This document shows, piece by piece, positions 8,149 to 16,965 of a stretch of DNA of 64,000 nucleotides. The notes under the pieces were generated by a model. It was not told the origin of the DNA and searched no databases. It saw only the letters and a list, made by a program, of their open reading frames with translations. Positions within the stretch are counted from its first letter, which is position 1. Every line of letters begins with the position of its first letter. The stretch is taken from NCBI RefSeq assembly GCF_003148825.1, contig NZ_QGGZ01000007.1, forward strand, positions 372,001 to 436,000, read 5' to 3'. A program made the translations under genes and the position numbers. The stretch is from Streptomyces sp. CG 926. Its GTDB lineage: Bacteria > Actinomycetota > Actinomycetes > Streptomycetales > Streptomycetaceae.

Positions 8149-9345
8149 ATGGCTACCGAACCACTTCCCCTGGACGGCATCACCGTCGTCGCCGTCGAAC
8201 AAGCCGTCTCGGCCCCCTTCGCCACCCGACAGCTCGCCGACCTCGGCGCCAGGGTGATCAAGGTCGAGCGCCCCGACGGCGGCGACTTCGCCCGCGCCTA
8301 CGACACGGCCGCGCACGGCCTCGCCTCGCACTTCGTGTGGGCCAACCGGGGCAAGGAGTCGATCGCGCTCGACCTGAAGGACCCGCGCGGCCGGGAGGTC
8401 CTGCACGAGCTGCTGGCCGGGGCCGACGTCTTCGTCCAGAACCTCGCGCAGGGGGCCGCCGCCCGGCTCGGGCTCGACTCGGCCGCCCTGTGCGCGCGTT
8501 ACCCCCGGCTCGTCGCCGTGGACGTCTCCGGCTACGGGGCCGAGGGCCCGTACGCCCACAAGCGCGCCTACGACATGCTCGTGCAGTGCGAGGCGGGCCT
8601 GGTGTCCGTGACCGGCACTCCGGAGCGGCCCGTCAAGGCGGGGATCCCGGCGGCGGACATCGCGGCGGCCATGTACGCCTTCTCGGGCGTCCTGGCCGCC
8701 CTGCTGCGTCGCGGGGTCACCGGGCGCGGGGGCAGGGTGGAGGTGTCCATGCTGGACGCGCTCGCCGAGTGGATGGGACATCCGCTGCACCACACGATGC
8801 ACGGCGGGGAGCAGCCCGTACGTACCGGCCTCGCACACGCGGTGATCGCGCCCTACGACGCCTACGCGACGGCCGACGGGGACCGGGTGCTGCTGTCGGT
8901 GCAGAACGACCGCGAGTGGCGGCGGCTGGCACAACAGGTGCTGGAACGGCCGGAGTTGGCGGACGATCCGGCGTACGCGACGAACGCGGCGCGCACCGTG
9001 AACCGGGAGAAGACCGACGCGGTGGTGGCCGAGGCGCTGGGCCGGCTGGGCGCGGACGAGGCGATCGTGCGACTGGAGGCGGCGGGCATCGCGTGCGCGC
9101 GGCTGAACTCCGTGGCCCAACTGGCCGGACATCCGCAGCTCGCGGCCCGGGACCGCTGGCGGGAGGTGGATTCACCGGCAGGTCCGCTGCGGGCCCTGCT
9201 GCCGCCGATCGGGCTGCCGGGCGGCGCGGCACCGCACATGGGTGCGGTGCCCGCGCTGGGCGAGCACACCGAGTCCCTGCTGCGCGCCCTGGGGATGGCG
9301 GACGCACAGATCTCGGACCTGCGCCGGGACGGTGTGATCGGGTAG
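8149..9345 (+). CDS. CaiB/BaiF/Frc-family CoA-transferase
   Basis: 398 residues, normal for class III CoA-transferases, which move CoA between carboxylic acids through an aspartyl thioester. The N-terminal block (LPLDGITVVAVEQAVSAPFATRQLADLGARVIKVE) and the LGLDSAALCARYPRLVAVDVSGYG stretch are typical. The predicted nucleophile is Asp142 in YDMLVQCEAGL, matching Asp169 of formyl-CoA transferase. The acyl substrate cannot be read from sequence, and no thiolase, acyl-CoA ligase or racemase gene is adjacent. The ATG lies after a long repeat-bearing gap, so the gene is probably transcribed alone. Confidence 0.9.
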   Translation: MATEPLPLDGITVVAVEQAVSAPFATRQLADLGARVIKVERPDGGDFARAYDTAAHGLASHFVWANRGKESIALDLKDPRGREVLHELLAGADVFVQNLAQGAAARLGLDSAALCARYPRLVAVDVSGYGAEGPYAHKRAYDMLVQCEAGLVSVTGTPERPVKAGIPAADIAAAMYAFSGVLAALLRRGVTGRGGRVEVSMLDALAEWMGHPLHHTMHGGEQPVRTGLAHAVIAPYDAYATADGDRVLLSVQNDREWRRLAQQVLERPELADDPAYATNAARTVNREKTDAVVAEALGRLGADEAIVRLEAAGIACARLNSVAQLAGHPQLAARDRWREVDSPAGPLRALLPPIGLPGGAAPHMGAVPALGEHTESLLRALGMADAQISDLRRDGVIG

Positions 9346-9394
9346 GGCCGGGGAGCCGGCGGCCACAGGGCCGACGGCTGCGGTACGGGGACGG

Positions 9395-9664
9395 TTACGA
9401 GCGGCGGCTGCCGAAGAGCGTGCGACGCAGACGGCGCAGCGGCGCGAAGAGCGAGACGCGCGCGCTCCGGCTCCGCAGACGGTGCGTGTGGTCGCGGGAG
9501 GTGAGCTCGCGCATCAGCAGCGTCGCCTCGGCGGTCTCCCGGTGCGGGACGGCGGGACCGCCGAGCACAGAGAGGTGGCGGTCGAGGCGCGAGCTGGTCG
9601 CACTGCTGCCGCAGGTGATGGCAGGCACGCGAGGCGGCCTGCTGCGCATTGCTATCTGTTCCAT
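9395..9664 (-). CDS. small basic conserved hypothetical protein
   Basis: 89 residues. The ATG at 9664 has GGGGAGAG at good spacing, so I prefer it to the ATG 27 nt upstream. The protein is Arg-rich with no membrane helix. The N-terminal half (MEQIAMRSRPPRVPAITCGS) has one Cys, and the C-terminus is a basic tail (LRRLRRTLFGSRRS). I recall similar short proteins in other streptomycetes but no function. It is convergent with the CoA-transferase gene and divergent from the kinase gene. Confidence 0.65.
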   Translation of the reverse strand: MEQIAMRSRPPRVPAITCGSSATSSRLDRHLSVLGGPAVPHRETAEATLLMRELTSRDHTHRLRSRSARVSLFAPLRRLRRTLFGSRRS

Positions 9665-9943
9665 GTTCTCTCCCCACCCGTACGAGGGCACCCGGCCCGG
9701 GCAGGTTAACCCTATCGCCCCCGCGTCGCCCCCGGGTATCCCGGTGGTGTGAATTACCCCTGCGGCGACGGGGAGTTGACGATTACTCAGCGGAGTCGCC
9801 GATTACTCTCCGCACAGACGTCACGCTGCGAAAGGCCTCCGCACGAGTCCCGTCACGACAGGAGCCACTTGGCCCACACTGCGCTAACTTGGAGTGATCG
9901 TCCGGTGACGCCCGGGCGCACGGGAGCACACTCGGGGGCGCGC

Positions 9944-11788
9944 GTGAGTGACCAATCGAACTCCGATCGGGTCATCTCCGGTCGCTACCGACTGCTCGAA
10001 CCGATCGGCCGCGGCGGCATGGGCATCGTGTGGCGGGCCCGGGACGAGGTCCTGGCCCGCGATGTCGCCGTCAAGGAGGTACGGGCGCCGGCCGGGCTGG
10101 AACCCACCGAACTGGAGCGGCTGTACCGGCGGCTCGAGCGGGAGGCATGGGCCGCGGCCCGGGTCTCGCACCGCGGGGTCGTCACGGTCTACGACGTGGC
10201 GTCCCAGGGTGGACGGCCCTGGATCGTGATGGAGCTGGTGCGCGGGCTCTCGCTGGCGGACGTACTGGAGGCCGAGGGTCCGATGCCCCCTCAGCGGGCC
10301 GCGCACATCGGGGAACAGGTGCTCGCCGCCCTGCGCTCGGCGCACGACTCCGGGGTGCTGCACCGGGACGTGAAGCCGGGCAACGTCCTGATCGCCAACG
10401 ACGGCCGGGTGGTGCTCGGCGACTTCGGGATCGCGACCCTGGAGGGCTCCTCGTCGATCACCATGACCGGCGAGGTGGTCGGCTCGCCCGAATTCCTGGC
10501 GCCCGAGCGGGCGTTGGGACACGATCCGGGGCCCGCCTCGGACCTGTGGGCGCTCGGCGTCATGCTCTACACCGCCGTCGAGGGGGTCTCGCCCTTCCGG
10601 CAGGCCACCCCGCTGGACACCCTGCGGGCGGTGGTGGACACGGAGCTGCCGCCGCCGCGCCGGGCCGGGGCGCTGACGCCGGCACTGGAGGGCCTGCTGC
10701 GCAAGGACCCGGCCGAGCGGCTGCCCGCGGCGGAGGCGGCCCGGATGCTGCGGGTGGTGGCCGCGGGCGGGACCGTACGGGCCCCCGACGGGCCGGTGTC
10801 GGGGCCGGACGCGCCGACGGTCGTCGCGCACCACGGGCAGGGGACGGACACCCCGCGCGAGCCGTACCGGACACAGCCGACGCGGGCGGCGCAACCGGCG
10901 CACCCGGGTCCGTACGGGACGCCGCCCCCGGCGGCGCGCGAGGGGAACGCCGGGCTGGTGCTGACCGTCGGCATCGTGCTGATGGTGCTGGCCCTGGTCG
11001 CGGTGGGGTGGTTGCTCTTCGAGGACCGCGGGAACAGCGACGGGACGGGCGCCGGGAACGGCTCCCCGACGGGCTCGGCGACGGCCTCCCGGACCGTGAC
11101 CACGACGCCGTCGGCGGCCGCGTCGGCCCCGGTGTCGGCGTCCGCCTCGGGACCGACGGGACAGCACGTCTCGGTGTACGTGGACGTGCTGCGCTCCTCC
11201 TACACCGGCAGCTGCCCACCACCGGCGGGGTCCGCGCCCGCCTTCACGGCCACCGTCGAGGTGGAGCGCACCCCGGTCGTGCTGGAGTACCGCTGGGCCA
11301 CGCGCAGCGGGCGTACCTCCGGACCCGACTGGCGGTCCGTCATGTACGAGGAGGGCGGACCGAGGAGCCGGCGGCTGGAGCACACCGAGCTCACGCACGA
11401 ACCGGACGGGGCGTTCGAGGACGCGGTCCGGCTGGAGGTACGGGGACCGGCGGAGGTGGCCACCCAGTGGGTGGCCACCTCGGTGACGTGCCGGGAGGAG
11501 ACCCCGACGAGCGGGGCCCCCTCGCCCGGGCCGAGTACGTCGGCGACGCCGTCGTCGTCGCCCCCGACGACGACGAGCGCTCCGACGAGTCCCGCGAGCG
11601 GCGAGCCGGACGGGACGGTCAGGTCGGATCGGACGGAGCTGATGGATCTGGCGGAGACGGAGGGGGCGGATCCGATCGAGGGGACGGAGGGAACGGATCG
11701 CGGGAACCGAACGAACCGCACGGATCGCGCTCGCACGGATCGCGCGGCCTCGGCCGATCAGGCGGCGTTCGTGAAGGCCGGGAGGTAG
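9944..11788 (+). CDS. membrane Ser/Thr protein kinase (PknB type)
   Basis: 614 residues from the GTG at 9944, which directly precedes the kinase domain; an in-frame GTG at 9905 is an alternative. Residues about 12-275 form a Hanks kinase: glycine loop IGRGGMGIVWRA, lysine in AVKEV, catalytic HRDVKPGNVL, DFG and APE motifs (GDFGIA, APERA). A Pro-rich linker leads to one membrane helix (LVLTVGIVLMVLALVAVGWLLF, about residues 345-366). A Ser/Thr/Pro-rich outer part holds a beta-rich domain with two Cys residues and no PASTA repeats. The last about 60 residues are low-complexity. The end overlaps the convergent SGNH lipase gene by 31 bp. The substrate is unknown. Confidence 0.92.
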   Translation: MSDQSNSDRVISGRYRLLEPIGRGGMGIVWRARDEVLARDVAVKEVRAPAGLEPTELERLYRRLEREAWAAARVSHRGVVTVYDVASQGGRPWIVMELVRGLSLADVLEAEGPMPPQRAAHIGEQVLAALRSAHDSGVLHRDVKPGNVLIANDGRVVLGDFGIATLEGSSSITMTGEVVGSPEFLAPERALGHDPGPASDLWALGVMLYTAVEGVSPFRQATPLDTLRAVVDTELPPPRRAGALTPALEGLLRKDPAERLPAAEAARMLRVVAAGGTVRAPDGPVSGPDAPTVVAHHGQGTDTPREPYRTQPTRAAQPAHPGPYGTPPPAAREGNAGLVLTVGIVLMVLALVAVGWLLFEDRGNSDGTGAGNGSPTGSATASRTVTTTPSAAASAPVSASASGPTGQHVSVYVDVLRSSYTGSCPPPAGSAPAFTATVEVERTPVVLEYRWATRSGRTSGPDWRSVMYEEGGPRSRRLEHTELTHEPDGAFEDAVRLEVRGPAEVATQWVATSVTCREETPTSGAPSPGPSTSATPSSSPPTTTSAPTSPASGEPDGTVRSDRTELMDLAETEGADPIEGTEGTDRGNRTNRTDRARTDRAASADQAAFVKAGR

Positions 11789-12570
11789 CCGCCGGACTGT
11801 CCGGCGGCGGTCGGGTGGTACGACTCGCCGATGTTCAGCCAGTTGACGCTGTGCAGCCACGGGTTGCCGGAGCAGATCTCGTGGCCCGTGAAGGTGCCGG
11901 CGACCGAGGCGAAGGTGAAGCCGTGGTCGGCGGCGCGTTTGGCGATGGCGGCGTTGAGGTGGTCGGCGGCGCCGTTGATGGCGGTCCGCTCGCCCTCGGT
12001 CAGGCCGGTGGTGCAGGTGCCGTTCAGCTTGTAGAAGCGGGGATAGCCGAGGACGACGACGTGCGCGCCGGGCGAGCGGCTGCTGATCGCGTTGTAGACC
12101 TGGTCGAGCCGGCCGGGGAGAGTGGCGTCCACGTAGGCCTTGGCCTGGTTCACGCGGCTGACGCAGGTGGATTCGGACTGGAGCACACAGGTGGTCATGA
12201 CGTCGGAGAAGCCGGCGTCGTTGCCACCGATGGTGATGCTGACCAGGTCGGTACCGGAGTTGAGCGGGGCGAGCTGGCCGGAGAGGACATCGCCCGTGCG
12301 AGCGCCCGAGCAGGCGGTGAAGGAGAAGGTCTGGGGGGAATGGGCGGCGGCCCACAGGGCCGGGTAGGCGCGGGTGGTGCGCTTGCAGTTGCCGCTCGCG
12401 CCGTCGTAGTTGCCGGCGCCGACGCCGGAGGAGTACGAGTCACCGAGGGCGACGTAGCCGAAGTCGGCCCGGGCGGTGGCGGCCGCCTGGCCCGCGCCGA
12501 ACAGGGTGGCGCCCGCGGCGAGTAAGAGGGAGGAGGTCAGGGCAGCGAAGCGCGACAGTCTCATGCTCAT
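11758..12570 (-). CDS. secreted SGNH/GDSL lipase-esterase
   Basis: 270 residues with a Sec signal peptide (residues 1-32). SGNH blocks are complete: block I GDSYSSG (nucleophile Ser45), the oxyanion Asn in IGGND (about 113-116), and the catalytic His in SYHPTAAGQ (about 252). Six or more Cys residues suggest disulfides, as in secreted Streptomyces phospholipase/esterases. From memory it resembles the characterised S. coelicolor lipase SCO1725. AAGGAG lies 9 nt before the first ATG. Codon 16, in the signal peptide, is TTA (12523-12525), so translation may need the bldA tRNA. Its 3' end overlaps the kinase gene on the other strand. Confidence 0.93.
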   Translation of the reverse strand: MSMRLSRFAALTSSLLLAAGATLFGAGQAAATARADFGYVALGDSYSSGVGAGNYDGASGNCKRTTRAYPALWAAAHSPQTFSFTACSGARTGDVLSGQLAPLNSGTDLVSITIGGNDAGFSDVMTTCVLQSESTCVSRVNQAKAYVDATLPGRLDQVYNAISSRSPGAHVVVLGYPRFYKLNGTCTTGLTEGERTAINGAADHLNAAIAKRAADHGFTFASVAGTFTGHEICSGNPWLHSVNWLNIGESYHPTAAGQSGGYLPAFTNAA

Positions 12571-12770
12571 GTGTGCGGCTCCTTGTGGGGGTTACTCCTG
12601 AGTCCGTGGTACAAGCAGCCGAGGTCCGCTGGAAGTGTCCATGCCAAGAATATTCAGGGCAGAGTTGCGGCCCGAACCTTCACTCCGCATGCGTTTGAAG
12701 AGGGAACTTGGGCACCCGATCCAGCGAAACACGGGTGCACGAGGGCATCGTGTGCCGGATCATGGGCGCC

Positions 12771-13868
12771 ATGTCAGCCAACCCGCAGGACGCGCTGCCG
12801 ATCCGGCTCAACGTCGACGACAGCGACTCACCGTCGGACGTCGTCGACGCGCTCTTCCTCGGCCGGTTCGCGTCCGGCGAGCAGCCGTACTCGCACAGCG
12901 TGTCGATCGAGCGGGTCAAGGCGGAGGCCACCCTCCTGCCGCCGGAGGCCAAGGTGTTGCGCTCGGCGCGCGACAGCGACCGCAGCGCCACCCTTGCCGA
13001 GGGCGAGGGCTGGACCATGCTCGTCTCGCGTTGGAGTCGGGGCGCGGACGTCACCGTGACGGCGGTCAGCGACGAACTCGCCGCCGGCGTGCTGGGTCAG
13101 GCCACGGAAGGCGTCCAGGACGAGCCCGAACCGCAGCCCGAGAACGTCACGATGGGCTTCTGGTACGTCTCCCCGCGCCGCGGCCCGTACCGGACGACCC
13201 GCCAGATCGCGGCCGGGACCTGGGCGGAGGTGCGGCCCAACTACACGGCTCCGGTGGCCGGGGCGATGGACCGGCTGATGAAGGTGACCCCGGACGACAT
13301 CGCGGGCCGGCTGCTCCTGCTGCACGGGCCGCCGGGTACGGGCAAGACCTCCGCGCTGCGGACGCTGGCCCGGTCGTGGCGGGACTGGTGCCAGGTGGAC
13401 TGCGTCCTGGACCCGGAGCGGCTGTTCAACGACGTGGGCTACCTGATGGACATCGCGATCGGCGAGGACGAGGGCACGGCGAAGGGCCGCTGGCGGTTGC
13501 TGCTGCTGGAGGACTGCGACGAGCTGATCCGGGGCGAGGCCCGCCACACGGCCGGGCAGGCGCTGTCCCGGCTGCTGAACCTGACGGACGGACTGCTGGG
13601 GCAGGGCCGCAACGTCCTGGTCGGGGTCACCACCAACGAGGACCTGGAACGACTCCACCCGGCGGTGGTCCGACCGGGGCGCTGCCTGGCCCGCATCGAG
13701 GTCGGCCGGCTGACCCACCGGGAGGCGGTGGATTGGCTGGGCACGGACGAGGGCGTCTCCCGTGAGGGCGCCAGCCTGGCGGAGCTGTTCGCCCTACGCC
13801 GCGGCACGGGCCCGGCGGCGATCCTGCCCCCGCAACCGCACAACTCGGAAGCGGGCCTCTACCTCTAG
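12771..13868 (+). CDS. DUF5925-type AAA ATPase
   Basis: 365 residues from the ATG at 12771; ATG 12762 and GTG 12750 are alternative starts. The N-terminal about 150 residues (ALPIRLNVDDSDSPSDVVDALFLGRF) match what I recall as DUF5925. The C-terminal half is an AAA ATPase: Walker A HGPPGTGKTSAL, Walker B LLLLEDCDEL, sensor-1 region VGVTTNEDLERLHPAVVRPGRC, with the arginine-finger-type Arg in VRPGR. The layout resembles Bcs1/FtsH-like remodelling ATPases without a protease domain. The function is unknown. Its TAG stop lies just before a degraded mobile-element remnant. Confidence 0.85.
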   Translation: MSANPQDALPIRLNVDDSDSPSDVVDALFLGRFASGEQPYSHSVSIERVKAEATLLPPEAKVLRSARDSDRSATLAEGEGWTMLVSRWSRGADVTVTAVSDELAAGVLGQATEGVQDEPEPQPENVTMGFWYVSPRRGPYRTTRQIAAGTWAEVRPNYTAPVAGAMDRLMKVTPDDIAGRLLLLHGPPGTGKTSALRTLARSWRDWCQVDCVLDPERLFNDVGYLMDIAIGEDEGTAKGRWRLLLLEDCDELIRGEARHTAGQALSRLLNLTDGLLGQGRNVLVGVTTNEDLERLHPAVVRPGRCLARIEVGRLTHREAVDWLGTDEGVSREGASLAELFALRRGTGPAAILPPQPHNSEAGLYL

Positions 13869-13904
13869 CCTCCGGCCCGGTTTGCGGTATCGCGGGCCGG
13901 CGGC

Positions 13905-14000
13905 GCCTCGCGAGGTCTCGTCGACCGAGCCCGCGTCGTCCGGTGCCGTGGCGGTGCCGGGCAGCGCTGGCCGGGCAGGATCCGGAAGCGACGGCCTAGG
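13905..14000. mobile_element. degraded copy of the MITE-like element found at 15879
   Basis: The right end (13971-14000) matches the right terminal repeat of the intact element at 26 of 30 positions, including GATCCGGAAG and GACGGCCTAGG. The inner stretch GAGCCC-G-GTCGTCCGGTGC is also shared. The left end is eroded. The terminal CTAG contains the TAG stop of the gntR gene on the minus strand. Confidence 0.6.
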
Positions 14001-14385
14001 TGGCGGCGTACCGGGCCCGGAGGGCGTCCGTCGCGGCCGCGAGCGCCTCGGCCTGGGTCAGGCCGAGGCGGCGGACGCGGTCCGCGTACGCCTGGGCCGC
14101 CGCGGCCGCCTCCCGGGACACCGCGTCCCCCGCGGCCGCGATGAAGGTCCCGTTCCGGCCCCGCGTCTCGATCACCGCGTCCGCCTCCAGCGCCCGGTAC
14201 GCCTTCGCGACCGTGTTGGCGGCCAGCCCCAGCTCCTCCGCGAGGCCCCGTACGGTCGGCAGTTTGAAGCCCGCCGGGAGCTTCCCCGACCGGGCCCGGT
14301 CGGCGATCTGCGCGCGCAGCTGTTCGTACGGGGCGGCCGAGCCGGCCGAGCCGTCGATGGTGATCTTCAGGTTTGTCGAGGTCAC
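13996..14385 (-). CDS. GntR-family regulator, YtrA type
   Basis: 129 residues from a GTG at 14385, which begins the conserved VTSTNLKITID. One winged helix is followed by a short helical tail, without a large ligand domain. That is the YtrA layout. The DNA-binding signature is KLPTVRGLAEELGLAANTVAKAYRALEADAVIETRGRNGTFI. Such regulators usually control neighbouring transporters or stress genes; here the divergent neighbour is a GNAT acetyltransferase gene, with only about 70 bp between them. The stop codon lies inside the end of the MITE-like remnant. Confidence 0.88.
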   Translation of the reverse strand: MTSTNLKITIDGSAGSAAPYEQLRAQIADRARSGKLPAGFKLPTVRGLAEELGLAANTVAKAYRALEADAVIETRGRNGTFIAAAGDAVSREAAAAAQAYADRVRRLGLTQAEALAAATDALRARYAAT

Positions 14386-14456
14386 GCGGGTGATTGTCCC
14401 CCATCGGCGGTTAATTGGGAGGCGCACGTCGCGAAGGCGGACGTAGCGTCTGCCGC

Positions 14457-15404
14457 ATGACCGCATCGATCCGTGACCTTCGCCCCGGCGACCCCTCGGA
14501 CGCGGAGTCCGTCGTACGGGCACTCCGCGCGGCCCTGCCCTTCTCGATCACCAGCGCCGAGGGCCTGGCCTTCGAGCTCTCCTCCGCCCACCCGGCGAAG
14601 CACCACCGGATCCTCGTCGCCGAGGGCCCGGACGGCCGCGTCATCGGCGCCGCCCGGGTCGGCATCGCGTACGACAGCTCCGAGCCCGGTCAGTCGTACC
14701 TCAACACGTACGTCGACCCCGCCCATCGCGGTCTCGGCGCCGGCCGCCTCCTGCTGCGCGCAGCCGAGGAGCATCTCGCCGCGCACGGCGCGGTGGACAT
14801 GTACGCCTGGGTCCTCGACGAGCCCGCCCATCGCGCCTTCGCCGAGCGGCACGGCTACCTGCCCCGCCGCTCGGCGCACTTCCTGCGTCTGGACCTGACG
14901 GCGGTCACGCTGCCCGAGCTGCCGCGGGACGAGGACCTGCCGGCCGGGGTCGAACTGCGTTCCGGCTCCGCCTTCGCCGCCGACCCGCGGCCGCTCTTCG
15001 AGGCCGACGCCGAGGCGACCGCCGACGAGCCGGGTGGTGTGGCGGTCGGTTCGTCCGCCTACGAGGACTGGCTCGCCCAGATCTGGCACAACCCGACCCT
15101 GGACAAGGAGCTGACCACCGTCGCTCTGGTCGACGGTGTGGTGGCCTCCTTCGCCGCGGTGCAGACGGACGGCGCCACCCGCTACGGCTCGGCGATGACC
15201 GGCACCCTGCGCGCGTTCCGGGGCCGGGGACTGGCCAAGCTCGCCAAGACGGTCTCGTTGCACCGGGCCCGGGCTGCCGGGTACACCGAGGCCTTCACCG
15301 GCAACGACGCGGGCAACGACCCGATGCTCGCCATCAACGAGTGGTTCGGCTACAAGATCTGCGCGACCGAGACGCGCTTCACGAAGAAGGTGGAGACCCA
15401 GTGA
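14457..15404 (+). CDS. tandem-GNAT acetyltransferase
   Basis: 315 residues from the ATG at 14457. Two GNAT folds are visible. The first (about residues 5-150) has the acetyl-CoA loop DPAHRGLGAGRLLL. The second (about 175-310) has a weaker copy, LRAFRGRGLAKLAK, and the typical C-terminal INEWFGYK. Such double-GNAT proteins acetylate small amines or antibiotics, but no substrate can be read here. It shares a short intergenic region with the divergent gntR. Its TGA stop overlaps the GTG of the next gene (GTGA), so the two are translationally coupled. Confidence 0.9.
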   Translation: MTASIRDLRPGDPSDAESVVRALRAALPFSITSAEGLAFELSSAHPAKHHRILVAEGPDGRVIGAARVGIAYDSSEPGQSYLNTYVDPAHRGLGAGRLLLRAAEEHLAAHGAVDMYAWVLDEPAHRAFAERHGYLPRRSAHFLRLDLTAVTLPELPRDEDLPAGVELRSGSAFAADPRPLFEADAEATADEPGGVAVGSSAYEDWLAQIWHNPTLDKELTTVALVDGVVASFAAVQTDGATRYGSAMTGTLRAFRGRGLAKLAKTVSLHRARAAGYTEAFTGNDAGNDPMLAINEWFGYKICATETRFTKKVETQ

Positions 15405-15883
15405 CCGCACAGCTGACCGTCGTCCTGACCAAGGCCGGCCGGACCAAGATCCGCTACCCGGCGGCGCAGGTCGCCGACGACGGCGACCGGATCTCCGTAC
15501 GCGCCCCCTGGGCGGCCGAGGGCGTACGGGACTTCGGTTTCGTGCGCTTCGAGCCGGGCGACGTGTTCGTCGAGCACTTCTGGCGGACCCGCTGGTACGC
15601 GGTCAAGGAGGTGTGGACCGCCGACGGTGTCCTCAAGGGCTGGTACTGCGACGTGACGCGGCCGGCCCTGGTGCGGAGCGGGGAGATCCGCGTGGAGGAC
15701 CTGGACCTCGACCTGTGGGTGTCGGCGGACGGGAGCTCCGTGCTGCGGCTGGACGAGGACGAGTTCGCCGAGAGCGGGCTGGCGGTGAGCGACCCGGAGG
15801 CCGCGGCCCAGGCGGTACGGGCCCTGGACACGCTGGACGACCAGGCCCGCTCCGCGGCGGGCCTTTCCGCGCTCCTCCCCTAG
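15401..15883 (+). CDS. DUF402 family protein (predicted nucleotide phosphatase)
   Basis: 160 residues, starting with the GTG that overlaps the GNAT stop. The Trp- and Tyr-rich core (FEPGDVFVEHFWRTRWYAVKEVWTADGVLKGWYCDV) and the ensuing LDLDLWVSADGS are hallmarks of DUF402. Members include nucleoside di/triphosphatases and the FomD-like group, in which acidic residues bind Mg or Mn. The partner GNAT gene suggests a shared metabolic or resistance role. The TAG stop (15881-15883) lies inside the terminal repeat of the inserted element, so the original C-terminus could have been slightly changed by that insertion. Confidence 0.85.
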   Translation: MTAQLTVVLTKAGRTKIRYPAAQVADDGDRISVRAPWAAEGVRDFGFVRFEPGDVFVEHFWRTRWYAVKEVWTADGVLKGWYCDVTRPALVRSGEIRVEDLDLDLWVSADGSSVLRLDEDEFAESGLAVSDPEAAAQAVRALDTLDDQARSAAGLSALLP

Positions 15884-16074
15884 GCCGTCTCTTTCGGATC
15901 TTGTCGGGTGAGCCCGGGTCGTCCGGTGCGGTGCCTCTCCCCCAGCTACCGCTGGGAGGGGCCCCCGGGCGGAGGGGCGCCCGTGTACTGGACGTACTCG
16001 GGCGCCCCGACAACGCCGCGAGGTGCCGCGCCGGGCGGGCCGGGCCCGACAAGATCCGGAAGAGACGGCCTAGG
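15879..16074. mobile_element. MITE-like element with 30-bp terminal inverted repeats
   Basis: The ends 15879-15908 and 16045-16074 are inverted repeats identical at 29 of 30 positions, starting CCTAGGCCGTCTCTT. The 196-bp body carries no gene. Both outer ends contain CTAG, which fits the YTAR target duplication of the IS427 group of IS5-family transposons. I infer a non-autonomous element moved by such a transposase. A degraded relative lies at 13905-14000. The left end provides the stop codon of the DUF402 gene. Confidence 0.75.
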
Positions 16075-16083
16075 CGCGCGGCG

Positions 16084-16109
16084 GCCCTCCCGTGGGGAGC
16101 CGGGAGGGC
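16084..16109. terminator. hairpin after the MITE-like element
   Basis: GCCCTCCC (16084-16091) and GGGAGGGC (16102-16109) form a perfect 8-bp stem with a 10-nt loop. There is no U-tract, as is usual for Streptomyces terminators. It would stop transcription from the GNAT-DUF402 pair before the next gene. Confidence 0.5.
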
Positions 16110-16257
16110 GCCGGGCCCGGGATGGTCCGGGGCCACACCATACGCACGGGCCCCAGTGGCCGGATAGGCATATGACAGGGGAGATTCCGGATCGCCGCCC
16201 GCAGGTCAGCGGGCCTGCCGGCGCCCCTCTCCCCTCCCGATCTCCGAGGAACTGAGC

Positions 16258-16932
16258 ATGGTCGTCCACACCGCCACCCCGCTCGCCGAGTCGATCTCCA
16301 CGCCCGAGCGGATCTGGTACGCCTCCTACGGGTCCAACATGCACATGGACCGCCTGGCCACCTACCTCGCCGGCGGGACCCCGCCCGGCGCGGCGCGCAC
16401 GTACCCGGGCTGCCGGGACCACAGGGCCCCCGAGCGCTCGATCGCGGTCGAGCTGGCGGGCTGCCTGTACTTCGCCACGGAGTCCCCCGTGTGGACGGGC
16501 GGCCGGGCGTTCTACGACCCCACGGCGCGCGGTCGCACCCGCGGACGGGCCCACCTGGTGACGGTCGGCCAGATGTCCGACATCGCGGCCCAGGAGATGT
16601 ACGAGAAGCCGGGGGCGGACCTGGACCTGACGACGGCCCTACGCGACGGCCGCGACGAGCTCGGCCCGGGACGGTACGAGACCCTGATCTGCCCGGGCAC
16701 GATCGAGGGCATCCCGCTGCTGACCTTCACCGCGCCGTGGCGCCTTGCGGACGTCGAGGTGCTCAACCCGTCGGGCGCGTACCTGCGCTACCTGGCCGGC
16801 GGCCTCCTGGAGTCCGGCCCCTGGGAGGAGGAGGACATCGCCGACTACCTCGCGTCCCGCCCGGGCGCCGCCGGCAACTGGACGCCGGCACAGGTGCGTG
16901 AGCTCCTGACGGCCGACGAGATCCGCCCCTGA
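16258..16932 (+). CDS. gamma-glutamylcyclotransferase-fold protein
   Basis: 224 residues from an ATG with GAGGAA upstream. The motif WYASYGSNM (residues 20-28) is the substrate-binding loop of gamma-glutamylcyclotransferase-like (BtrG/AIG2) proteins, and an acidic residue typical of their active site could lie in the middle of the protein. These enzymes cyclise gamma-glutamyl groups to 5-oxoproline. Some databases call this streptomycete group histone deacetylase, which the sequence does not support. The gene stands alone; an HNH endonuclease gene follows after 33 bp. Confidence 0.75.
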   Translation: MVVHTATPLAESISTPERIWYASYGSNMHMDRLATYLAGGTPPGAARTYPGCRDHRAPERSIAVELAGCLYFATESPVWTGGRAFYDPTARGRTRGRAHLVTVGQMSDIAAQEMYEKPGADLDLTTALRDGRDELGPGRYETLICPGTIEGIPLLTFTAPWRLADVEVLNPSGAYLRYLAGGLLESGPWEEEDIADYLASRPGAAGNWTPAQVRELLTADEIRP

Positions 16933-16965
16933 TCGACTGTCAGGGGCTGGTCCTACGCTTCCACC

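Noticed and set aside
16258..16932. Histone deacetylase label for the YGSNM protein
   Set aside because: The sequence shows the gamma-glutamylcyclotransferase loop and no deacetylase zinc motif.
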